Below, piece after piece: positions 8,828-15,684 of a stretch of DNA of 64,000 bases (within the stretch, counting starts at the first letter, position 1; every line of letters starts with the position of its first letter). The notes below the pieces were generated by a model. That model did not search any database, was not told the origin of the DNA, and saw only the letters and a list, made by a program, of their open reading frames with translations. Origin of the DNA: Fermentibacter danicus. Lineage in GTDB: Bacteria > Fermentibacterota > Fermentibacteria > Fermentibacterales > Fermentibacteraceae. The position numbers and the translations under genes were made by a program. The DNA lies in the NCBI GenBank assembly GCA_001618615.1, contig LKHB01000226.1, forward strand, positions 10,686-74,685, written 5' to 3'.

Positions 8828-9892
8828 CTACGCGCCTTCCCTGGTGTAGGAGAGGGCGCCGAGCAGGTGAATGGCCCTGCCGGGGCACTTCGGAGCACAG
8901 AGCCCGCAGCCGACGCACTTGTCCTTGTCGACGTCATGCTTCGCCTTCGGCTCTCCCGTTATAGCGTTCACCGGACAGGCCTCGGCGCATATGCCACAGC
9001 CGGTGCACTCGTTGTCGATATAGGCCTTCGGGCGTGCAGGAGCCCTGTCGACGATGGCGCCGGTGGGGCAGACAGTGGCGCAGAGCCCGCAGTTGATGCA
9101 CTTCTCCGGATCGATCGAGGCGAGGTTGTCGCTCACGGTTATCGCGTTCGCCGGACAGGCCTTCGCGCACCTGCCGCAGGCTATGCAGGCCACCGCACAG
9201 GCCTTCCTGGCGGTCGGCCCGCGGTCCCTGTTGCTGCAGGCGACCGTGACCTGGCGATTCTCCGGCCACAGGGAGACGACCCCCTTGGGACAGGTCTTCA
9301 CGCACTTGCCGCAGCCGGTGCATTTCTCCCCGTCCACCACGGGAACGCCGTTCTCGCCTATCCGGATGGCCCCGAAGGGGCAGGCTCTTACGCAGTCGCC
9401 CATGCCGAGGCATCCGAACCTGCAGGCCTTGTCCCCTCCCATCACCATGGCGGCGGAAGCGCAGGAACAGGGGCCGTCGTAGGTGAAAGCCAGTCCGGTC
9501 GAGTGTCCTCCGTTGCACCGGATCACCGCGATCCTGCGGATCGAGTCCTGCACCTCGACGCCCATTGCTGATGCGAGGGCGGAGAGCGTCGCTGGATTGG
9601 CGGCCACACAGCCCGCAGGCTGGGATTCTCCCTTGGCGAGCGCCTCCGCGAAGCCCCCGCAGCCGGGAAATCCGCATCCGCCGCAGTTGGCTCCGGGAAG
9701 CAGGGACTCCAGCTTCTCGATCAGCGGGTCCTTCTGGACCGCCAGCCTCCGTGCCGCGATCGCGAGGCCAACGCCGAGCAGGAGGCCGGTGGCGCCGAGA
9801 AGACCCGCAGGCAGAAGCACTCCTTCGGAAAGGGACGGCTCCGTGGACTGGATCTGGGAGACCGCCGCCATGAATAGCAGTTCCGCGATCAT
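8828..9892 (-). CDS. rnfB: Rnf electron transport complex, ferredoxin-type subunit RnfB
   Basis: A 354-residue iron-sulfur subunit, thought to take electrons from reduced ferredoxin into the Rnf complex. After an N-terminal membrane helix (about residues 25-45) there is the four-cysteine cluster GANCGGCGFPGCGG typical of RnfB. Then come six ferredoxin-like motifs ending in CP: CRFGCLGMGDCVRACP, CTGCGKCVKTCP, CIACGRCAKACP, CINCGLCATVCP, CTGCGICAEACP and CVGCGLCAPKCP. Proteobacterial RnfB is short with two; this long, cluster-rich form is of the type found in clostridia and acetogens. It starts one base after the rnfA stop. Confidence 0.95.
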   Translation of the reverse strand: MIAELLFMAAVSQIQSTEPSLSEGVLLPAGLLGATGLLLGVGLAIAARRLAVQKDPLIEKLESLLPGANCGGCGFPGCGGFAEALAKGESQPAGCVAANPATLSALASAMGVEVQDSIRRIAVIRCNGGHSTGLAFTYDGPCSCASAAMVMGGDKACRFGCLGMGDCVRACPFGAIRIGENGVPVVDGEKCTGCGKCVKTCPKGVVSLWPENRQVTVACSNRDRGPTARKACAVACIACGRCAKACPANAITVSDNLASIDPEKCINCGLCATVCPTGAIVDRAPARPKAYIDNECTGCGICAEACPVNAITGEPKAKHDVDKDKCVGCGLCAPKCPGRAIHLLGALSYTREGA

Positions 9893-9893
9893 C

Positions 9894-10535
9894 TCACACC
9901 CCCAGGCCGGCGAAGCCCAGGAAGGCGATGGACATCACGCCCGCGAGAATGAACGTGATCGGCTTGCCCTTCATCGCGTCCGGGGTGTTCGACATCTCCA
10001 GGCGCTCGCGAAGGCCCGCCATGAGTATCAGGGCCAGGGAGAAGCCCAGGGCGCCGGCCACGGCGTTCACCACGCCGAGCCCGAGGCTGTAGCCCGCGTC
10101 CTTGTTCAGGACCGCCACGCCCAGCACGGCGCAGTTCGTCGTTATCAGGGGCAGGTAGATTCCGAGAGCCTTGTAGAGCGCCGGGCTGAACTTGAGAAGC
10201 ACCATCTCCACGAACTGGACCAGCGCCGCGATTATCAGGATGAACACGATGGTGCTGAGGTACTCCAGGTGCAGCGGGACCAGGAGGAGCTGCCACAGGA
10301 CGTAGCAGCTCGCAGCGGTCATGGCCATAACGAAGACGACGGCGGCGCCCATGCCGAGCGCAGAGTCGAGCTGCTTCGAGACCCCGAGGAATGGGCAGAT
10401 CCCGAGGAAGCGCGAGAGTACGTAATTGTTTATAAGGATTCCGCCAATGACGAGACCCATTATCTGAGAGAGACCCGCACCGCCGCCGGCGGGAGTCGCA
10501 CCCAGCAGAGCGGCCAGGATTGTCGGGGCGTTCAT
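9894..10535 (-). CDS. rnfA: Rnf complex membrane subunit RnfA
   Basis: A 213-residue polytopic membrane protein, homologous to NqrE, one of the two inverted-topology subunits forming the ion and electron path. Six membrane helices are apparent, with NNYVLSRFLGICPFLGVS near residues 36-53, and a matching inverted TTNCAVLGVAVLN carrying the second cysteine. ATG at 10535 follows GGAG and overlaps the rnfE stop (ATGA). The last residues FLGFAGLGV are typical. Confidence 0.95.
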   Translation of the reverse strand: MNAPTILAALLGATPAGGGAGLSQIMGLVIGGILINNYVLSRFLGICPFLGVSKQLDSALGMGAAVVFVMAMTAASCYVLWQLLLVPLHLEYLSTIVFILIIAALVQFVEMVLLKFSPALYKALGIYLPLITTNCAVLGVAVLNKDAGYSLGLGVVNAVAGALGFSLALILMAGLRERLEMSNTPDAMKGKPITFILAGVMSIAFLGFAGLGV

Positions 10536-11140
10536 GCCGCACGCTCCTTCCTGCGGTCTATGACGGCGAACGCCGCGAGAACGAAGCCCATCAGCACGAA
10601 TGCTCCTGGAGGAAGGATCGCCATCAGGACGGGCTGATCCGCGTAGGCCTGGCCGAGAATGTTGATCCCGTACCAGGTGCCGCTGCCCAGTATCTCGCGG
10701 ATGGAAGCCATCAGCGCCATCGCGAGCGTGAAGCCTATCCCCATTCCGACCCCGTCGAGGAAGGAGCTTGTCACGGTGTTCTTGTTTGCGAAGGCCTCGG
10801 CCCTGCCGAGGATGATGCAGTTGACCACTATCAGGGGAATGTAGATGCCCAGCGCCTTGTGGAGCGACGGCGCGTAGGCCGCCATGACCATGTCCACGAG
10901 GCTGACGAAGGTGGCTATGAAGACGATGTAGCACGGGATCCTGATCTTGTCGGGGATCACGTTGCGCAGCGTCGATATCGCCACGTTGGACCAGATCAGC
11001 ACGAATGTGACCGCCGCGCCCATGCCGAGCGCATTCTGGACCGAGGTGCTGAGAGCGAGGAACGGGCACATGCCCAGACTGATCCTGAAGATGGGATTCT
11101 CGGTGTAGAATCCGTTGCTGAAGTCCTTCCAGAGGCTCAT
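10532..11140 (-). CDS. rnfE: Rnf complex membrane subunit RnfE
   Basis: A 202-residue membrane protein of the RnfE/NqrD family, paralogous to RnfA. It begins MSLWKDFSNGFYTENPIFRI and contains SLGMCPFLALSTSVQNALG and VVNCIILGRAEAFA, each with one of the conserved cysteines that line the intramembrane iron site. The start overlaps the rnfG stop by four bases (ATGA), as does its own stop with rnfA. The longer open frame upstream is a shadow of rnfG and rnfD. Confidence 0.95.
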   Translation of the reverse strand: MSLWKDFSNGFYTENPIFRISLGMCPFLALSTSVQNALGMGAAVTFVLIWSNVAISTLRNVIPDKIRIPCYIVFIATFVSLVDMVMAAYAPSLHKALGIYIPLIVVNCIILGRAEAFANKNTVTSSFLDGVGMGIGFTLAMALMASIREILGSGTWYGINILGQAYADQPVLMAILPPGAFVLMGFVLAAFAVIDRRKERAA

Positions 11141-11727
11141 ATCGCCCCTCCGTCCCTGAACAGGCCCGCATCGCGCAGGGCGGAGACCCCGTCCGCTACG
11201 GAGCCGGTTATGGCCCGTCCGCTGACCGTCGCTCCGGTTACGGCGCTGACGCCGCCGCCGTCCCTGACAAGGGCCACCGAGGAGCCGTCCAGCCCGGAGA
11301 GCTGCTCCAGCCACTCGGGAGCCGCGTACCGGGTTCCCAGGCCGGGAGTCTCGGACTGGTAGAGGATCGTGGAGCCCACGATCGTTCCGGCCGGGTCGAG
11401 GGCCACCATCGTCTCGATGACGCTGGAGTAGCCCTTCCTGTATGCGGTGAAGACATATCCGACCCTGGCGCCGCCGGCCCGAACCTCCACCACCGCCAGA
11501 CTGCGCCCTGTCTCGGCGTACGGGTTGGAGAGCCCCGGCACGGCCAGGGAATCGAAGACCAGGCTGTCGCCGAGGGGCGCGGACACAGCGTCCATCGCGG
11601 CGACCACGGCCATCTCCTTCTGTCGGGCGATCCTGTCCTCGGTGAGGGCGTTCACGTACCCGAGCGCGGCTGCGCAAAGCAGGCTCATCGCCATGAGTAT
11701 CAGCCCGAGCTTCGCCATCTCACGCAT
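11137..11727 (-). CDS. rnfG: Rnf complex FMN-binding subunit RnfG
   Basis: A 196-residue protein with one N-terminal membrane helix (about residues 6-24) and a periplasmic FMN-binding domain. The covalent-FMN motif is SAVTGATVSG near residue 165; the threonine of TGAT is the expected flavin attachment site put on by ApbE. The first position of the ApbE consensus (normally Asp) is Ser here, unlike the matching DAVTGAT of RnfD. ATG at 11727 follows GGAGGTG with an 8-base gap and overlaps the rnfD stop by eight bases. Confidence 0.93.
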   Translation of the reverse strand: MREMAKLGLILMAMSLLCAAALGYVNALTEDRIARQKEMAVVAAMDAVSAPLGDSLVFDSLAVPGLSNPYAETGRSLAVVEVRAGGARVGYVFTAYRKGYSSVIETMVALDPAGTIVGSTILYQSETPGLGTRYAAPEWLEQLSGLDGSSVALVRDGGGVSAVTGATVSGRAITGSVADGVSALRDAGLFRDGGAI

Positions 11728-12796
11728 GCTTCCGCACCTCCCCGAACATCCTGGGCTTCGTGAATCTGTCGATGAGAGGGGTGGCGAGGTTCATGAGCAG
11801 GATCGAATATGAGCAGCCCTCGGGATATCCTCCCCAGCGCCTGATTACGACGGTGAGCAGCCCTGCACCCAGACCGAAGACCAGCCGTCCCGCGTGGGTG
11901 ACCGGGGTGGTGACCATGTCCGTAGCCATGAAGAAGCCGCCGAGGATCACCCCTCCGGACAGGACGCTGAAGACCGCGCTGCCGTCGAAGAACCCGGGCC
12001 CGCCGAGAATCCATCCGAACAGGGCCACTGATCCCAGGTAGGAGAATGGAATCCGCCAGTCGAGAACCTTGCGTACGAACAGGTAGAGCGCCCCGAGCAG
12101 GAGGAGTATTATCGAAGTCTCGCCCAGGCAGCCTCCACGCCTTCCCGTGAGGAGATTCATCAGGGTGCCCGGATCGGTGAGCCCCTCGCGGACGGCCTGC
12201 CCGTCATGGGACTCCATCCCGAAGGAGTCCTTCCACGCGCGAAGGGGCGTAGCGCCGGTCACGGCGTCGGCCACGGGCATCTCCGACACGACGGAGGCGG
12301 GCATGCCATGGGTTTCGAATCCCGCCGCCGCGTTGCGCCACTCGAACGGAGCGCTCCATCCGGCGGTCATGAGGACGGGGAAGCTGGCCATCAGGAAGGC
12401 GCGGCCGAGCAGCGCCGGGTTCACCAGATTGCTGCCGAGGCCTCCGAAGACCTGCTTTCCCACCACTATCGCGAAGGCGGAACCGAGTACTGGAAGCCAC
12501 CAGGGAACGCCCGGCGGCAGATTGTACGCCAGAAGAATGCCGGTCACTATCGCGCTGCCGTCCAGGGCGGCCGACGTGTCCCGCTTCATCAGCCTGAGGC
12601 AGACGAACTCCGCCGCCACGGCCGCAGCCACGCCGACGACGACAGGCAGCAGGGCGCCACGGAGGCCGAACAGCCACACGGCCCCCAGGAGGGCCGGGAG
12701 CAGGGCGATTACCACGTCGAACATGACCCTGCGGGTGGAATGCGGCGAGCCGAAGTGCGGCGACATCGAGACCTGGAAGGTTCTAGTCTCGGCCAT
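11720..12796 (-). CDS. rnfD: Rnf complex membrane subunit RnfD
   Basis: A 358-residue polytopic membrane subunit of the NqrB/RnfD family that carries covalent FMN. The attachment motif DAVTGATPLRAW matches the ApbE consensus D-x-x-T-G-A-T. Other family blocks: GKQVFGGLGSNLVNPALLGRA and FFMATDMVTTPVT. ATG at 12796 shares one base with the rnfC stop (TGATG). The open frame upstream to 13018 is a shadow of rnfC. Gene order C-D-G-E-A-B matches Acetobacterium and many anaerobes. Confidence 0.95.
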   Translation of the reverse strand: MAETRTFQVSMSPHFGSPHSTRRVMFDVVIALLPALLGAVWLFGLRGALLPVVVGVAAAVAAEFVCLRLMKRDTSAALDGSAIVTGILLAYNLPPGVPWWLPVLGSAFAIVVGKQVFGGLGSNLVNPALLGRAFLMASFPVLMTAGWSAPFEWRNAAAGFETHGMPASVVSEMPVADAVTGATPLRAWKDSFGMESHDGQAVREGLTDPGTLMNLLTGRRGGCLGETSIILLLLGALYLFVRKVLDWRIPFSYLGSVALFGWILGGPGFFDGSAVFSVLSGGVILGGFFMATDMVTTPVTHAGRLVFGLGAGLLTVVIRRWGGYPEGCSYSILLMNLATPLIDRFTKPRMFGEVRKHA

Positions 12797-14109
12797 CACG
12801 CCTCCTTCGATCTCTTGGCGGCCCGGATCGCGTCCTGGGCCCTCTTGATGTAGTGGACGAGGAATCTGTCGCTGGGGCACACGAAGCTGCACGTCCCGCA
12901 GGCCATGCAGTTCAGGGCACCCAGCTCCTCGGCCCTGTCCCACTTCTCCTTCTCGGCATTGGCCGCGATGAGGCACGGAAGCAGCTTCATCGGGCATGCG
13001 TCCACGCATCTCCCGCACTTGATGCAGGGGCCCTCCGTGAGCTTCCTGGCTTCAGCGGTCGTGAGCGCCACGATCCCGCTCGTGCCCTTCGTGACCGGAA
13101 CGGCGTCCGTGAACTGGGCGATGCCCATCATCGGCCCGCCCGACAGGAGCCTGCATACGTCGCCGGCATACCCTCCGGCCTCTGCGATCAGGTCGTGGAA
13201 CGGAGTGCCGACGGCAGCGTCGAAGTTGCCCGGAGCCCTGACCCCCGCTCCCGAGACGGTGACTATCCTGCGGATGGACGGTTCCCCGTCGCGCACCGCC
13301 TGTGCCACGGCTGCGGCGGTGCCGACGTTCGGAACGACGACCCCTATGTCGAGAGGAAGGCCGCCGACAGGCACCTCCCGCCCGGTTATGGCCTTGATGA
13401 GCTGCTTCTCGGAGCCCTGGGGGTACTTGACCTTCAAAACCTCGACGTCGACTCCCGCCCCGGACAGGGCCGCGATGGCGTCGGGCTTGTTCTCCTCGAT
13501 GCCCACGGCGCATCTCTCCACACCCAGCACGAAAGCCATGATCTTCATGCCGAGAACGACGTCGGCCGTCCTCTCGACCATCAGCCTGTGGTCGGCAGTC
13601 AGATAGGGCTCGCATTCGGCGCCGTTCAGTATGAGGGTGTCGATCCTCTTCCCGTCGGGAGGGGACAGTTTGACGTGCGTAGGAAAGCTCGCCCCGCCCA
13701 TGCCGCAGATGCCGGCCAGCCTTATCCTCTCGATGATCTCGGCCGGGGTGCGGGATGTGAAGTCCGGCCAGGGCTCGAACGGCGGCGGGCCGTCCTCGGA
13801 ATCGGTTTCGATCACGACCGCTAGGCCGGATCTCCTGTGCGGCAGGGGCATCTCCTCCAGCCCCGCCACCGTCCCCGTCACCGGCGAGTGGGTGGGAAGG
13901 CTGACATAGCCGTTCTGAGAGCCGATCTCCTGGCCGCGGACGACCTTGTCACCCTTGGCGACAACCGGCTTGGACGGCGCACCCAGATGCTGGCAAAGGG
14001 CCACCCTGACGGTCTCAGGCGCCTTTATCCGGCGTATCGCGGCTTTCCCGGCCAGTTCCTTGTACTCGTCCGGGTGGACCCCACCCGGAAAAGTCCTCAG
14101 TTTCGTCAT
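12796..14109 (-). CDS. rnfC: Rnf complex NADH-binding subunit RnfC
   Basis: A 437-residue peripheral subunit where NAD+/NADH and FMN bind. It begins TFPGGVHPDEYKELAGK, has the glycine-rich nucleotide site GICGMGGASFPTHVKL near residues 140-155 and NGAECEPYLTADHR, then an SLBB-like domain and two 4Fe-4S motifs, CIKCGRCVDACP and CMACGTCSFVCP, near the end. It is the first gene of the rnf operon, with a -10 TATAAT 58 bases upstream. Complete Rnf implies ferredoxin:NAD+ coupling to H+ or Na+ transport. Confidence 0.96.
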   Translation of the reverse strand: MTKLRTFPGGVHPDEYKELAGKAAIRRIKAPETVRVALCQHLGAPSKPVVAKGDKVVRGQEIGSQNGYVSLPTHSPVTGTVAGLEEMPLPHRRSGLAVVIETDSEDGPPPFEPWPDFTSRTPAEIIERIRLAGICGMGGASFPTHVKLSPPDGKRIDTLILNGAECEPYLTADHRLMVERTADVVLGMKIMAFVLGVERCAVGIEENKPDAIAALSGAGVDVEVLKVKYPQGSEKQLIKAITGREVPVGGLPLDIGVVVPNVGTAAAVAQAVRDGEPSIRRIVTVSGAGVRAPGNFDAAVGTPFHDLIAEAGGYAGDVCRLLSGGPMMGIAQFTDAVPVTKGTSGIVALTTAEARKLTEGPCIKCGRCVDACPMKLLPCLIAANAEKEKWDRAEELGALNCMACGTCSFVCPSDRFLVHYIKRAQDAIRAAKRSKEA

Positions 14110-14167
14110 GACCCTCCCGTTGTATTTCGATTCCCGTGAAAAGCCTCCGAGGGGCTGTGGATCGTAG

Positions 14168-14173
14168 ATTATA
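14168..14173 (-). promoter_or_regulatory. Probable -10 box for the rnf operon
   Basis: A perfect TATAAT on the minus strand, 58 bases upstream of the rnfC start and downstream of the nrdR stop. Only a weak -35 (TAGATT, 18-base spacing) is visible, so the promoter may be activator dependent or the box may be chance. Confidence 0.5.
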
Positions 14174-14235
14174 GAGTGCGGGCATGTGAAGAATCTATAA
14201 GCGAAGCGACCCCTCCGAGGAAGGCCGTAAAGCCT

Positions 14236-14691
14236 TCATTTCGACCGGAGGAGCCCATCCAGCTCCTCCCTGAACTGGGCTACGTCCCTGAACTTCCTGT
14301 AGACGCTGGCGAAACGGACATAGGCCACCTCGTCGACCGTCTTCAGCATCTCCATGACGCATTCCCCGATATACTCGGAGCTGACCTCCTCGGGGAACTC
14401 CTCCGACACGGAGGCCGTCAGCTTCTCGACGATGTCCTTCACCTGCTTGGCGGAAACGGGCCGCTTCTCGCACGCCCGGGCAATGCCCTTCTCGAGTTTG
14501 GCGGGATCAAAGGGCTCGCGCCTGCCGTCCTTCTTGACCACCGATGGGTAGCTGGTCTCGATAAACTCGTAGGTGGTGTAGCGGTAGCCGCAGTCGAAGC
14601 ACTCGCGGCGGCGCCTGGTGGCCCTGCCCTCCTTGACAATGCGCGAATCGACGACCCTGTCGTCCATGCTTCCGCATCTAGGACACCTCAT
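14236..14691 (-). CDS. nrdR: Transcriptional repressor NrdR
   Basis: A 151-residue regulator of ribonucleotide reductase genes. The N-terminus is a zinc ribbon with cysteine pairs in MRCPRCGS and RRECFDCGYRYTTYE, followed by an ATP-cone domain (about residues 49-139) that senses dATP/ATP. Length and both domains match the family. No ribonucleotide reductase gene lies nearby. It is read away from the tRNA cluster, downstream of a plausible TTGACG promoter. Confidence 0.96.
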   Translation of the reverse strand: MRCPRCGSMDDRVVDSRIVKEGRATRRRRECFDCGYRYTTYEFIETSYPSVVKKDGRREPFDPAKLEKGIARACEKRPVSAKQVKDIVEKLTASVSEEFPEEVSSEYIGECVMEMLKTVDEVAYVRFASVYRKFRDVAQFREELDGLLRSK

Positions 14692-14726
14692 AGGCTCCCG
14701 CCAGCTCCTGAAGGGTGACAGGCATT

Positions 14727-14755
14727 AGCGTATTCTCTGGAGTAATCCGCGTCAA
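14727..14755 (-). promoter_or_regulatory. Candidate nrdR promoter
   Basis: On the minus strand: TTGACG (14750-14755), a 17-base spacer, then TACGCT (14727-14732). The -35 matches 5 of 6, the -10 only 3 of 6. It points at nrdR, 35 bases before its start. Confidence 0.4.
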
Positions 14756-14767
14756 GAGCAGCCCTTC

Positions 14768-14796
14768 TTGACTTTGAGCGGCTTTCGACCTAGAAT
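14768..14796 (+). promoter_or_regulatory. sigma70-type promoter of the tRNA cluster
   Basis: TTGACT (14768-14773), a 17-base spacer and TAGAAT (14791-14796) lie 12 bases before the tRNA-His gene and read toward it. Both boxes match 5 of 6. This is a strong stable-RNA type promoter and is divergent from nrdR. Confidence 0.75.
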
Positions 14797-14807
14797 CGGT
14801 GCGCTCT

Positions 14808-14884
14808 GGTGGGAGTAGTTCAGTTGGTAGAGCCCTTGACTGTGGATCAAGTGGTCGCCGGTTCGACCCCGGTCTCCCACCCCA
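14808..14884 (+). tRNA. tRNA-His (anticodon GTG)
   Basis: Acceptor GTGGGAG (14809-14815) pairs with CTCCCAC (14874-14880). The anticodon arm CTTGA-CTGTGGA-TCAAG places GTG at 14842-14844. The T arm contains GGTTCGACCC. An encoded G at 14808 is opposite C at 14881, matching the G-1 of tRNA-His, and CCA appears to be encoded at 14882-14884. Confidence 0.93.
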
Positions 14885-14891
14885 GATTTTT

Positions 14892-14967
14892 GCGCCCCTA
14901 GCTCAGCTGGTAGAGCAACGGACTCTTAATCCGTAGGTTCCGGGTTCGAGCCCCGGGGGGCGTACCA
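14892..14967 (+). tRNA. tRNA-Lys (anticodon CTT)
   Basis: Acceptor GCGCCCC pairs with GGGGCGT (one G-U end pair), D arm TAGCTCAGCTGGTAGAGCA, anticodon stem ACGGA/TCCGT with loop CTCTTAA, so CTT is at 14925-14927. T arm GGTTCGAGCC. CCA is encoded at the 3' end. Confidence 0.95.
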
Positions 14968-14971
14968 TCTC

Positions 14972-14999
14972 GCTCATCCCCGCGTCTGCGGGGATGAGC
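14972..14999 (+). terminator. Perfect 12-bp hairpin after tRNA-Lys
   Basis: GCTCATCCCCGC, loop GTCT, then GCGGGGATGAGC: a perfect 12-bp inverted repeat five bases after the tRNA-Lys CCA end. It is followed by ATTTATGG and not a clean T-run, so it may be a terminator, a processing hairpin, or both; the next tRNA lies 155 bases further on. Confidence 0.5.
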
Positions 15000-15153
15000 A
15001 TTTATGGCTGCCGCCTTTGTTCCAGGTGCGGCGAGCCGTGAGAACGCCGAAGCCGCCTTCCCCTCGAAAGACGATGCCCGGAGGGCTTTTGATGCCCCTC
15101 CCCGCTTCCGGAGAAACCAGGAATACCGTATAGTTCCAGTCTCATCCGTCGGT

Positions 15154-15230
15154 GCGCCCGTAGCTCAGCTGGATAGAGCAGCGGACTTCTAATCCGCAGG
15201 CCTCGCGTTCGAATCGCGACGGGCGTACCA
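15154..15230 (+). tRNA. tRNA-Arg (anticodon TCT)
   Basis: Acceptor GCGCCCG pairs with CGGGCGT, D arm TAGCTCAGCTGGATAGAGCA, anticodon stem GCGGA/TCCGC with loop CTTCTAA, so TCT is at 15188-15190. T arm CGTTCGAATC. CCA is encoded. It reads AGA codons (and AGG by wobble); AGG is common in this window. Confidence 0.95.
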
Positions 15231-15684
15231 CGGTTTCAGGTTTTCCTGCCACCCCCATGCGGCCCCGGTGTCCCACTCGGTGATGAAGAGCCTCGGACAG
15301 TCGATTCACACCCGGCACCTGCATCGGTGGACTCCTCCAGTCTGCTGGGGTATAGATTCGTCACGGTGCCTGTTGTGCCCAGTAGGCTTGTCCGAATGCG
15401 GGTACTCTCGGCACCGCCGGCGGGGGTCGAAAGACCCCCGTCCTCATTTTAGTGGATCGTCGATTTTTTCCCGGTGGAAATTCGCGGTGCAGTCTGGGCC
15501 AGGGGATGGATTGGATAATGGGCCGCCGTGAAAACGGCTCCCCTGTTCACGCCTCCAGGGAGATAACTCATTCCTGAACGCCCATCTCCGGCATCGACGG
15601 CTTATGTTGGCGTAAACTCAATCAATCCGGGTATGTTCTCCAGAGCGGTTTGACGAAACAATTCCACATCAGAGAGGGATAGAC
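15231..15684. other. Intergenic stretch between tRNA-Arg and the repeat protein
   Basis: A 454-base stretch in which I see no convincing gene. Open frames here lack ribosome sites and family features. It holds the hairpin at 15421-15440 and the leader of the downstream gene; an AGAGAGGG ribosome site lies just before the ATG at 15685. Confidence 0.6.
15421..15450 (+). terminator. Intrinsic terminator-like hairpin
   Basis: CGGGGGTC-GAAA-GACCCCCG, an 8-bp GC-rich stem with a GNRA loop, followed by TCCTCATTTT. It could end transcription from the tRNA cluster before the repeat-protein gene. Confidence 0.55.

Noticed and set aside
10536..11171. Fusion of RnfA with upstream residues
   Set aside because: The extra residues are the rnfE gene in another frame; the ATGA overlap gives the real start.
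14972..14999. Possible CRISPR repeat
   Set aside because: The core resembles some type I-E repeats (CCCCGCG...CGGGG), but it occurs once and no spaced copies or cas genes are nearby.
15268..15531. Small gene on the plus strand after tRNA-Arg
   Set aside because: No ribosome site, no recognisable features, and it contains the terminator-like hairpin.
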